Shown here piece after piece: positions 50,783 through 57,933 of a DNA stretch of 64,000 nt. Source of the DNA: Prauserella alba (GTDB taxonomy: Bacteria > Actinomycetota > Actinomycetes > Mycobacteriales > Pseudonocardiaceae). The notes under the pieces were generated by a model. That model was not told the origin of the DNA and did not search any database. It was given only the letters and a program-made list of their open reading frames with translations. A program made the position numbers and the translations under genes. The first letter of the stretch is position 1. The number at the start of each line of letters is the position of its first letter. Location of the stretch: contig NZ_JAMTCH010000006.1 of assembly GCF_024171735.1 (NCBI RefSeq), positions 124,001-188,000 of the forward strand. Reading direction: 5' to 3'.

Positions 50783-51543
50783 CGGACGTGCTGTCGGGCA
50801 GGACGGCGTTGGTCACCGGCGGCGGGTCCGGCCTGGGCCGGGCGATGTGCACCGCGCTGGCCGACAACGGCTGCCGAGTGATCGCCGCGGGCCGGACGCG
50901 TGCGAAGGTCGAGGAGACCGTTGCCGGACTGGCGGCGCCGGGACGCGCCGCCACGGTCGACGTCGCCGACCCGGAATCGGTGACCGCGTTGGCCGCCGAG
51001 CTCGCCGACGAGGACGTGTCGATCCTGGTCAACAACGCGGGCACACCCGGTCCCGTGAAGCCGCTGACCGACATCGAACCGGCCGAGTGGTCGGAGGTGT
51101 TCGCCGGCAACGTGCACGGCACGTACCTGATGTGCCGGGCGATGCTGCCGGGCATGCTCGCGAGGCGATCCGGCGACATCGTGAACATCGCCTCGGTCAG
51201 CGGGAAACGCCCCCTCGCCCGGCGGACTCCGTACTGTGCGTCGAAAATGGCCGTGCTGGGACTCACGACCACGCTCGCCGCGGAGGTCGGCCCGCTGGGG
51301 GTGAACGTCAACTCGCTCTCCCCCGGTCCCGTCGCCGGGCCACGGATGGAACGCAACTTCCGCCTGGAGGCCGACCGGACCGGCACGAGCTACGAGGAGG
51401 CGGAGGCCGCGTTCGTCTCACGGGCAGCGCTCGGCCGCATGGTGACCGAGCAGGAGGTCGCCACGGCGCTCGTGTCGATGCTCGCGATGCCCGGGCTGTG
51501 CGCCGCCGACATCGACCTGTCGGCGGGGATGGTGGCGCGATGA
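50779..51543 (+). CDS. short-chain dehydrogenase/reductase
   Basis: A 254-residue classical SDR: TGGGSGLGRAM cofactor loop, AAGRTRAK at the end of strand 2 (Arg residues favour NADP), NNAG, catalytic Ser in NIASVSG, YCASKMA with Tyr-Lys, and SPGPVAGPRM in the substrate loop. The C-terminal motif is AADIDLSAGMVAR. It overlaps hisD2 and the aldolase gene by ATGA. Its substrate is presumably the hydroxy or keto intermediate made by HisD 2. Confidence 0.85.
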   Translation: MTDVLSGRTALVTGGGSGLGRAMCTALADNGCRVIAAGRTRAKVEETVAGLAAPGRAATVDVADPESVTALAAELADEDVSILVNNAGTPGPVKPLTDIEPAEWSEVFAGNVHGTYLMCRAMLPGMLARRSGDIVNIASVSGKRPLARRTPYCASKMAVLGLTTTLAAEVGPLGVNVNSLSPGPVAGPRMERNFRLEADRTGTSYEEAEAAFVSRAALGRMVTEQEVATALVSMLAMPGLCAADIDLSAGMVAR

Positions 51544-52286
51544 CCGCGACATCGGAGCTCAAGCGGCGGCTGTCGGCCGGTGACCGGCTGCGCGGCGGCC
51601 TGGTGCGCATGCCCTCGGACTATCTCGTCGAGCTGTGTGGCATCGGCGGCCTCGACTTCGTGCTCGTCGACTGCGAGCACGGCCCCGCCGACCTGGTTCC
51701 GCTGCAGCAGCACATCCAAGCGGCCCAGGCACGGGGCATCGGCGTGCTCGTCCGGGTCGGCCACGACGAGCCCGCGTTCACGTTGCGCGTACTCGATCTC
51801 GGCGCGGACGGCGTGGTCGTGCCGCACGTCGACACACCGGAGCAGGCCCGGCGTGCGGTGTCCGCGGCCCGGTATCCCCCGCTCGGCGATCGGGGGTTCG
51901 CGACGTACTCGCGAGCCGGTTCGTTCGGCGCCGCGGGCGCCGAGGAGCATCTGGCGAACGCGGCGGAGACCACGCTCGTCGTACCGATGCTCGAAACGGA
52001 GGCAGCGTGCGCCGCGGCCGGTGACATCGCGGCCGTCGACGGTGTCGACGCGCTGATGATCGGCCCCGCGGATCTCGCGGTGTCGATGGGCAGGCCCGGC
52101 GGCACCGCCGACCCCGCGGTGCGGGCCGTCGCGGACGGTGCCGTCGCCGCGGCCACCGACGCCGGAACACCATTGGTCACGATCGTGTCGACCACGGACG
52201 CGGCAACCGCGGCGCCTGCGGGGGCGGTCGTGTTCAACCTCGCGCATATCCTGCTCGGCACCGTCCGGGGTCTGGCCTCGGCATGA
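51540..52286 (+). CDS. HpcH/HpaI-type class II aldolase (2-oxo-acid aldolase)
   Basis: A 248-residue TIM barrel of the HpcH/HpaI aldolase family: LRGGLVRMPSDYLVELCGIG, the VLVDCEHGPADL signature with the catalytic His and acidic metal ligand, and the second metal region VPMLETEAACAAAG. Family members (HpaI, RhmA, GarL) split 2-keto-3-deoxy acids to pyruvate plus an aldehyde. This is the likely terminal carbon-carbon cleavage of the island's pathway. It overlaps the SDR; the ABC ATPase follows after about 100 bases. Confidence 0.85.
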   Translation: MTATSELKRRLSAGDRLRGGLVRMPSDYLVELCGIGGLDFVLVDCEHGPADLVPLQQHIQAAQARGIGVLVRVGHDEPAFTLRVLDLGADGVVVPHVDTPEQARRAVSAARYPPLGDRGFATYSRAGSFGAAGAEEHLANAAETTLVVPMLETEAACAAAGDIAAVDGVDALMIGPADLAVSMGRPGGTADPAVRAVADGAVAAATDAGTPLVTIVSTTDAATAAPAGAVVFNLAHILLGTVRGLASA

Positions 52287-52309
52287 CCCGCCCGCGCGGT
52301 GCCCTTCGA

Positions 52310-52334
52310 CGTCCGGCCGACCGGCGGCCGGACG
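52310..52334 (+). terminator. hairpin between aldolase and ABC ATPase genes
   Basis: CGTCCGGCC-N7-GGCCGGACG, a perfect 9-base stem, starts 24 bases after the aldolase stop. It may partly terminate or stabilise the enzyme transcript, lowering expression of the ATPase gene relative to the enzymes. Confidence 0.5.
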
Positions 52335-52392
52335 GCAATCTCCGCGGCGACCGGCCGAAGGTGCCCGGCGCCCACGGTGAAAGGTGGTTTCC

Positions 52393-53487
52393 ATGGCAGA
52401 GGTCAGCTACCGGAACGCATCCCGGCTGTACCCCGGTTCGCCCCCGGTGCGCGCGGTCGACCGGCTCGACCTGACCGTCGCCGACGGCGAGTTCCTGGTC
52501 CTGGTCGGCCCGTCGGGTTCCGGAAAGTCCACGGCGTTACGCATGCTGGCCGGTCTCGAGGACATCGACGAGGGTGCCATCCACATCGACGACAGGGACG
52601 TCACCGACACTCCCGCGAAGGACCGCGACATCGCCATGGTGTTCCAGTCCTATGCGCTCTACCCGCACATGACGGTCGCGGAGAACATGAGCTTCGCGCT
52701 GAAACTCGCAGGCGAATCGAAGGCGACCATCGCAGAGCGGGTGCGGCAGGCGGCCGAGCTGCTCGACCTCACCGCGTACCTGGACCGCAAGCCGAAGGCC
52801 CTCTCGGGCGGGCAACGCCAGCGGGTCGCGATGGGCAGGGCGATCGTCCGCGAGCCGTCGGTGTTCCTCATGGACGAACCGCTGTCCAATCTGGACGCGA
52901 AACTGCGGGTCGAGACCCGCGCCAACATCGCCTCCCTCCAGGACCGGCTCAGCACCACCACGATCTACGTCACCCACGATCAGATCGAGGCGATGACGAT
53001 GGGACACCGCGTGGCGGTACTCAAGGACGGCACCCTCCAGCAGTGCGACACCCCGCGCAACCTGTACGAACGCCCGACCAACGCGTTCGTCGCCGGGTTC
53101 ATCGGATCGCCCGCGATGAACCTCAAGACCGTGACCGTGGTCGACGACGGCGCCCGCTTCGACGGCCTCAGCGTTCCGCTGCCCCGGGACACCCTCGCCG
53201 CGGCCGGTGACACGCTGACGCTGGGTGTACGACCGGAGTCGTTGCGGCTGGCCGGTTCCGGTGAGGTCGGCGCGGCCATGACGGTGGAGCTCGTCGAGGA
53301 GCTCGGCGCGGACGCCTACGTCCACGGCACCGTCCGGGTCGGCGAGCACCCGGAACGGTTCGTCGTCCGTACCGACGGGCGCACACCACCGAAGCTCGGC
53401 GAGACCGTCACGGTCGCCATCACCAGCCCCGACGAGGTGCACGCCTTCCACGCGGAGACGGGCCTGCGGCTACCCGCCGGCGGGTGA
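52393..53487 (+). CDS. CUT1 ABC transporter ATPase (MsmK/UgpC type)
   Basis: A 364-residue sugar-importer ATPase: Walker A GPSGSGKST, Q-loop FQSYALYPHM, signature LSGGQRQRVAMGRAI, Walker B VFLMDEPLSNLDAKLR, switch VTHDQIEAMTMG, and a C-terminal MalK-like regulatory domain (LGVRPESLRL). It supplies the missing motor for the binding protein and permeases of the divergent ABC operon, or serves several importers as MsmK does. The ATG at 52393 is preceded by GAAAGGTGG. Confidence 0.9.
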   Translation: MAEVSYRNASRLYPGSPPVRAVDRLDLTVADGEFLVLVGPSGSGKSTALRMLAGLEDIDEGAIHIDDRDVTDTPAKDRDIAMVFQSYALYPHMTVAENMSFALKLAGESKATIAERVRQAAELLDLTAYLDRKPKALSGGQRQRVAMGRAIVREPSVFLMDEPLSNLDAKLRVETRANIASLQDRLSTTTIYVTHDQIEAMTMGHRVAVLKDGTLQQCDTPRNLYERPTNAFVAGFIGSPAMNLKTVTVVDDGARFDGLSVPLPRDTLAAAGDTLTLGVRPESLRLAGSGEVGAAMTVELVEELGADAYVHGTVRVGEHPERFVVRTDGRTPPKLGETVTVAITSPDEVHAFHAETGLRLPAGG

Positions 53488-53540
53488 CGCGGCGCCCACG
53501 ACCACCCTGGCCCGAGCGCCGCAGCACCGGTCGGCGGCAT

Positions 53541-53612
53541 CCGCCGGGCGCGTCGGCGCGGCATTCGCCGGCCGCGTCGAGCCCGCGACCGCCGGGCGCG
53601 TCGGCCGCACGG
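53541..53612. repeat. 24-base tandem repeat, three copies
   Basis: Three units at 53541, 53565 and 53589 share the core CCGCCGGGCGCGTCGGC (first and third identical over 17 bases, the second with several changes). Noncoding, directly after the ABC ATPase gene. Confidence 0.75.
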
Positions 53613-53741
53613 CAGCGGATGGCGCGGGCGGCGCCCGTGGCCGCTCATCGAGGTACGGGATGAGCGGCGACGGGCGCCCGCGTCACCCTCGTCGTGTGCA
53701 CGTTGCCCGCCTCACGGAATGTGCCCGGCGCGGCATCGCGA

Positions 53742-53755
53742 TGAAAACGATTCAA
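53742..53755. promoter_or_regulatory. LacI-type operator TGAAAACGATTCAA before the rhamnose regulator
   Basis: Shares the run AACGATTCAA and a central CG with TTGAAACGATTCAA at 55037-55050; the left half is less symmetric. It lies 76 bases before the regulator start and suggests autoregulation. Confidence 0.6.
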
Positions 53756-53831
53756 ATGAGTTATCGTCCGATCATGAACGGATCCACCGGCACGCACCGC
53801 CGCGAACGCGGCACTGCAGGCGGGAGTCGGG

Positions 53832-54869
53832 GTGGCGGACCGACCCGATAGCCGCTCCCGTGGCGTCAGTATCAAGGACGTCGCCCGGGCCGCCGACGTG
53901 TCGGTCGCGACGGTGTCCAACGCCCTGAACCATCCGGAACTGCTCTCCGCCGACACGCACACGCGGGTGATGCGGGCCGTCGAGAAGCTCGGCTACGTAC
54001 GCAGCGAATCGGCCCGTCAGCTGCGCGCGGGCCAGAGTCGCATGCTCGGCCTGCTCGTGCTGGACATGCGCAACCCGTTCTTCGTCGGCATGGCACACGG
54101 CGCCGAGCAGGCCGCCCGTGCCGACGGACTCGGCGTCATGCTGTGCGACAGCTCCCAGGAGCTCGCCGCGGAGGAGTTCTACCTGGGCCTGTTCGCCGAA
54201 CAACGGGTCCGCGGCGCACTCGTGACACCCACCGACAGCTCCACGACGTCGCTCTCCGTGCTGCGCAGGCACGGGATCCCGTACGTCTTCCTCGACCGCG
54301 TCGCCTCCGGCGACGAAGCGTGCTCGGTGTCGGTCGACGACGTCACCGGCGGCAGGCTCGCGGTCGGCCACCTGCTCGAACAGGGCCATCGGGACATCGC
54401 CTACCTGAGCGGGCCGATGTCCCTTCCCCAGTGCCGCGACCGGCGCACCGGCGCCCTCCAGGCCTGTGACGAGGCGGGCGTCGACCACGACGCCGTCACG
54501 GTCGTCGAGACCGAACGCCTCGACGTCGATGCGGGCCGGGACGCCGGTTCCCGCCTGCTCGGACTGAGCCCCCGCCCCACGGGCGTGTTCTGCGCCAACG
54601 ACCTCATCGCCCTCGGCGTGCTCCAGACCCTCGTCGCGGCGGGCGTCGCCGTACCCGACGACATCGCGCTCGTCGGCTACGACGACATCGACTTCGCCGC
54701 GGCCGCCGCCGTGCCGCTCACATCCGTCCGCCAGCCCGCCGCCCAGATGGGCGCCACCGCGACAGAACTGCTGGTCCGTGAGATCGCGGGCGCCGAACGG
54801 CACGTCCACGAGAACGTGGAGTTCGCGCCCGAACTGGTCGTGCGGCGCTCCAGCATCACCCGCCACTGA
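53832..54869 (+). CDS. rhaR: LacI-family regulator of rhamnose catabolism
   Basis: A 345-residue LacI regulator with helix-turn-helix IKDVARAADVSVATVSNALN, hinge region GYVRSESARQLRAGQ, effector domain LGLLVLDMRNPFFVGMAHG and C-terminal IALVGYDDIDFAAAAAV. It stands immediately upstream of, and in the same direction as, the rhamnose operon, and the same operator type precedes both. The effector is probably rhamnose or a rhamnose intermediate. GTG start with a weak GGGAG upstream. The symbol is by context. Confidence 0.83.
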   Translation: MADRPDSRSRGVSIKDVARAADVSVATVSNALNHPELLSADTHTRVMRAVEKLGYVRSESARQLRAGQSRMLGLLVLDMRNPFFVGMAHGAEQAARADGLGVMLCDSSQELAAEEFYLGLFAEQRVRGALVTPTDSSTTSLSVLRRHGIPYVFLDRVASGDEACSVSVDDVTGGRLAVGHLLEQGHRDIAYLSGPMSLPQCRDRRTGALQACDEAGVDHDAVTVVETERLDVDAGRDAGSRLLGLSPRPTGVFCANDLIALGVLQTLVAAGVAVPDDIALVGYDDIDFAAAAAVPLTSVRQPAAQMGATATELLVREIAGAERHVHENVEFAPELVVRRSSITRH

Positions 54870-54922
54870 CGGAGCTCCCACCGGCGGAGCCTGACCCGCA
54901 CCCGCACCCGCCGACGCCACGG

Positions 54923-54987
54923 CTCACCCCCACCGGCCACAGCTCACCCACCACCGGCCACAGCCTCACCCGCCACCGCCGGCCACG
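54923..54987. repeat. degenerate C-rich tandem repeat, about three copies
   Basis: Units of 20-23 bases with the pattern CTCACCC-N-CCACCGGCCACAG follow the rhaR stop and fill most of the gap before the rhamnose promoter. The C-rich strand bias may help termination of the regulator transcript. Confidence 0.6.
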
Positions 54988-55004
54988 CCCCTCCTTCGGA
55001 TCCC

Positions 55005-55050
55005 TTGTTCACACGGTCGTGGTCCCCTACAGTGCCTTGAAACGATTCAA
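55005..55050 (+). promoter_or_regulatory. promoter and LacI-type operator of the rhamnose operon
   Basis: TTGTTC (55005-55010), a 17-base spacer and TACAGT (55028-55033) form a promoter. The near-perfect operator TTGAAACGATTCAA (55037-55050, one mismatch in symmetry, central CG) covers the expected transcript start, 27 bases before the MFS ATG. Repression by blocking initiation is the simple reading. Confidence 0.72.
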
Positions 55051-55077
55051 CCAACGGCGGCTGAAACGGGAGGACCA

Positions 55078-56382
55078 ATGACGGTCCGCGTGGGAGCACG
55101 ACGCACGACAGGCTGGCGGGCCACGATCGCCGTGGCCATGTCCAACTACATCGAGGCCGGCTCGATCATCGCGATCGCGACGAGCCTGAGCCTGTGGCAG
55201 GAGCAGTTCGGACTCGACGACCTCGCCGTCGGCCTGCTCGCCTCGCTCAGCGCCAACGCCTTCGGCGCAGCGGCGGGCGCCGCCATCGGCGGGCCGCTGT
55301 GCGACCGCTACGGCAGGAAGTTCATCTACACCTACGACCTGCTGCTGTTCATGCTCGGCTCGCTGCTGGCCGTCTTCGCCGTATCGTTCGCGATGCTGCT
55401 CACCGCGTTCGTCCTGACCGGCATCGCGGTCGGCGCGGGTGTCACGGCCTCGTGGACCTACATCGCCGAGGAGGCACCCGCCGATCGCAGAGCCGCGCAC
55501 GTCGGCACCGCGCAGCTGGCGTGGTCGCTCGGCCCCATGGTCGGCTACCTGCTGGCAGCGGCACTCGTTCCGCTCGGACTGCTCGGCAGCAGGCTGATCT
55601 TCGCGCACCTGTTCGTGGTCGCCGCGATCACCTGGTGGGTGCGCCGGGGCCTTGCCGAATCCACGATCTGGACGAACCGCACCACCTCCGGCAGCCAGGT
55701 CACGTTCCTGTCCAGCCTGCGCGGACTGCTGACCAGACGCGTCAACCTCACCGCGCTGCTGTTCCTGTTCGGTGTCTACGCGCTGTGGAACGCGGTCGCG
55801 GGCCAGGCGGGCATCTTCCAGCCCCGGGTGTACGACGCCGCGGGCTTCACCGAGGTCACCCAGCAGTACCTGCTGCAGGTGGTGGTCTGGGGCTGTACGA
55901 GCCTGACGACCTACCTCGGGTTCATGCTCCTCGCCGACCGCGTGAGCAGGCGGTGGCTGTACTTCTCCGGCGCAGCGCTCGGCATCGTCGCGTGGGCCGC
56001 GCTCATCTACGCCCCTCCGGGCACGGCCACGCTGCTGTTCTTCGCGATCGGCTGGGGCGTCTCGTCCGGTATCGGTGCGCAGGCGTTCTACGGACTGTGG
56101 ACCAGCGAACTGTTCGCCACGCAGTACCGCGCGAGCGCCCAGGGAGTGCTGTTCCTGTCCGCGCGGATCGTGGTCGGCCTGCTGAGCATGTGGTTCCCGA
56201 TGATGCTCACCGGGATCGGCCTCGAGGGCGTCGGCGTGATCATCCTCGGACTGCTGGCCGTCGCACTGGTCGTGGGCACGGTCGGCGCACCGAACACGCA
56301 GGGCAGGAGCCTGCAGGACATCGAGCGGGAACGGTACGGCCCGTCCTCCGATGACGAGGACGACCTGGCGGTGCGCTCGTGA
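55078..56382 (+). CDS. MFS transporter of the rhamnose operon (probable L-rhamnose importer)
   Basis: A 434-residue twelve-helix major facilitator with motif A GPLCDRYGRKFIY between helices 2 and 3, a large central loop around LAESTIWTNRTTSGS, and an acidic C-terminal tail (SSDDEDDLAVRS). It lacks similarity to E. coli RhaT, so it is an alternative rhamnose carrier type. Position as first gene, tightly coupled to rhaM (GTGA), supports rhamnose import. Ribosome-binding sequence GGGAGGA lies close upstream. Confidence 0.8.
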   Translation: MTVRVGARRTTGWRATIAVAMSNYIEAGSIIAIATSLSLWQEQFGLDDLAVGLLASLSANAFGAAAGAAIGGPLCDRYGRKFIYTYDLLLFMLGSLLAVFAVSFAMLLTAFVLTGIAVGAGVTASWTYIAEEAPADRRAAHVGTAQLAWSLGPMVGYLLAAALVPLGLLGSRLIFAHLFVVAAITWWVRRGLAESTIWTNRTTSGSQVTFLSSLRGLLTRRVNLTALLFLFGVYALWNAVAGQAGIFQPRVYDAAGFTEVTQQYLLQVVVWGCTSLTTYLGFMLLADRVSRRWLYFSGAALGIVAWAALIYAPPGTATLLFFAIGWGVSSGIGAQAFYGLWTSELFATQYRASAQGVLFLSARIVVGLLSMWFPMMLTGIGLEGVGVIILGLLAVALVVGTVGAPNTQGRSLQDIERERYGPSSDDEDDLAVRS

Positions 56383-56738
56383 TCAGGGTTTGTTTCCAGC
56401 TGCGGGTCGCACCGGACCGGATCGACGAGTACCGCCGCAGGCACGCCGCCGTGTGGCCCGAGATGCTCAGGGAGATCGAGGCGTCCGGAAGGCGCAACTA
56501 CTCGCTCTTCCTCCGTGACGACGGCCTGCTCATCGGCTACTACGAGACCGCATCGGTGGAACGCTCGGACGCCTACCTCGCGCGCTCGGAGATCGCCGCC
56601 CGGTGGGAGGCGGAGATGAGCGAGTTCTTCGTCGGCGACGGCCGCCCCGACCGGACGGCGGTGCCGCTCGACGAGGTCTTCCACCTCGAGGACCAGCTGT
56701 CCGAGACCGCTCCCCCGCACGAAGGGAATGGCGCGTAA
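56379..56738 (+). CDS. rhaM: L-rhamnose mutarotase
   Basis: A 119-residue RhaM/YiiL family protein that interconverts alpha and beta anomers of L-rhamnose. Catalytic residues of the E. coli enzyme are at the same numbers here: Y18 (DEYRR), H22 (RRHAAVWPEM) and Y41 (RRNYSLFL). The last 15 residues extend beyond the usual 104. GTG start inside the transporter stop; TAATG junction with rhaI. Confidence 0.92.
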   Translation: MIRVCFQLRVAPDRIDEYRRRHAAVWPEMLREIEASGRRNYSLFLRDDGLLIGYYETASVERSDAYLARSEIAARWEAEMSEFFVGDGRPDRTAVPLDEVFHLEDQLSETAPPHEGNGA

Positions 56739-57904
56739 TGCCCCGCTTCGCCGACATCACCGACACGCTCGCCCGGCAGGCCATCGAACTGCCCAGCTGG
56801 GCGTTCGGCAACTCCGGTACCCGGTTCAAGGTCTTCTCCACTCCGGGAACCCCTCGCACCCCCGAGGAGAAGATCGCCGACGCCGCCAAGGTGCACGAGC
56901 TGACCGGCCTCGCGCCGACCGTCGCGCTGCACATCCCGTGGGACACCGTCGACGACTACGCCGCATTGGGCCGCCGCGCCCGGGAACTCGGGGTCGAGCT
57001 CGGCACCGTCAACTCGAACACGTTCCAGGACGAGGACTACAAGTTCGGCAGCCTGACCCACTCCGACGCGAGGATCCGGCGGAAGGCGATCGACGCGCAC
57101 TTCCGGTGTCTCGACATCATGCACGCAACCGGGTCGACGGACCTGAAGATCTGGCTGGCCGACGGCACCAACTATCCGGGCCAGGATTCGTTGCGTGCCA
57201 GGCAGGACCGCCTCGCCGAATCGCTGGCGACCATCTACGAACGGCTTGCCGACCACCAACGGCTCGTACTCGAGTACAAGTTCTTCGAGCCGGCCTTCTA
57301 CCACACCGACGTCCCGGACTGGGGCACCTCGCTCGCCCAGGTCAGCGCACTCGGCGACCGCGCACTGGTGTGTTTGGACACCGGTCATCACGCACCCGGG
57401 ACGAACGTCGAGTTCATCGTCATGCAGCTGCTCCGTCTCGGCAGGCTGGGTTCGTTCGACTTCAACTCCCGGTTCTACGCCGACGACGACCTCATCGTCG
57501 GTGCGGCCGACCCGTTCCAGTTGTTCCGCATCCTGCACGAGGTCGTCGCGGGCGGCGGGTTGGCCGAGGCCTCGCCGGTGCGGTTCATGCTCGACCAGTG
57601 CCACAACGTCGAGGACAAGATTCCCGGCCAGATCCGTTCGGTCCTCAACGTGCAGGAGATGACCGCGCGGGCGCTGCTCGTCGACCACGCCGCGCTGGCG
57701 AAGGCGCAGGCCTCCCACGACGTGCTGGCCGCCAACGAGGTGCTGATGGACGCGTTCCAGACCGACGTGCGCGGGGACCTGGCCGCATGGCGTGACTCCC
57801 GGGGGCTGCCAGCCGACCCGATGCGCGCGTACGCCGAATCGGGACACCAGCGCAGGATCGCCGAGGAGCGGATCGGTGGCACGCAGGCGGGCTGGGGCGC
57901 ATGA
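56738..57904 (+). CDS. rhaI: L-rhamnose isomerase
   Basis: A 388-residue metal-dependent TIM-barrel isomerase of the Pseudomonas stutzeri L-rhamnose isomerase type (not E. coli RhaA). Typical segments are SWAFGNSGTRFKVF, VALHIPWDTVDDY, KIWLADGTNYPGQDS, the metal Glu in LEYKFFEPAFYHTD, CLDTGHHAPGTN with Asp and His ligands, and DFNSRFYADDD. It converts L-rhamnose to L-rhamnulose. It overlaps rhaM by one base and the next gene's upstream ATG by four. Confidence 0.92.
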   Translation: MPRFADITDTLARQAIELPSWAFGNSGTRFKVFSTPGTPRTPEEKIADAAKVHELTGLAPTVALHIPWDTVDDYAALGRRARELGVELGTVNSNTFQDEDYKFGSLTHSDARIRRKAIDAHFRCLDIMHATGSTDLKIWLADGTNYPGQDSLRARQDRLAESLATIYERLADHQRLVLEYKFFEPAFYHTDVPDWGTSLAQVSALGDRALVCLDTGHHAPGTNVEFIVMQLLRLGRLGSFDFNSRFYADDDLIVGAADPFQLFRILHEVVAGGGLAEASPVRFMLDQCHNVEDKIPGQIRSVLNVQEMTARALLVDHAALAKAQASHDVLAANEVLMDAFQTDVRGDLAAWRDSRGLPADPMRAYAESGHQRRIAEERIGGTQAGWGA

Positions 57905-57933
57905 GCGACGGTCGCACAGCGAAGGAGAACACC

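Larger units (their letters stand above)
53488..53831. other. intergenic region between ABC ATPase and the rhamnose regulator
   Basis: A 344-base gap without a gene. It contains the 24-base tandem repeat at 53541-53612 and a LacI-type operator at 53742-53755 about 80 bases before the regulator start. Confidence 0.6.
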
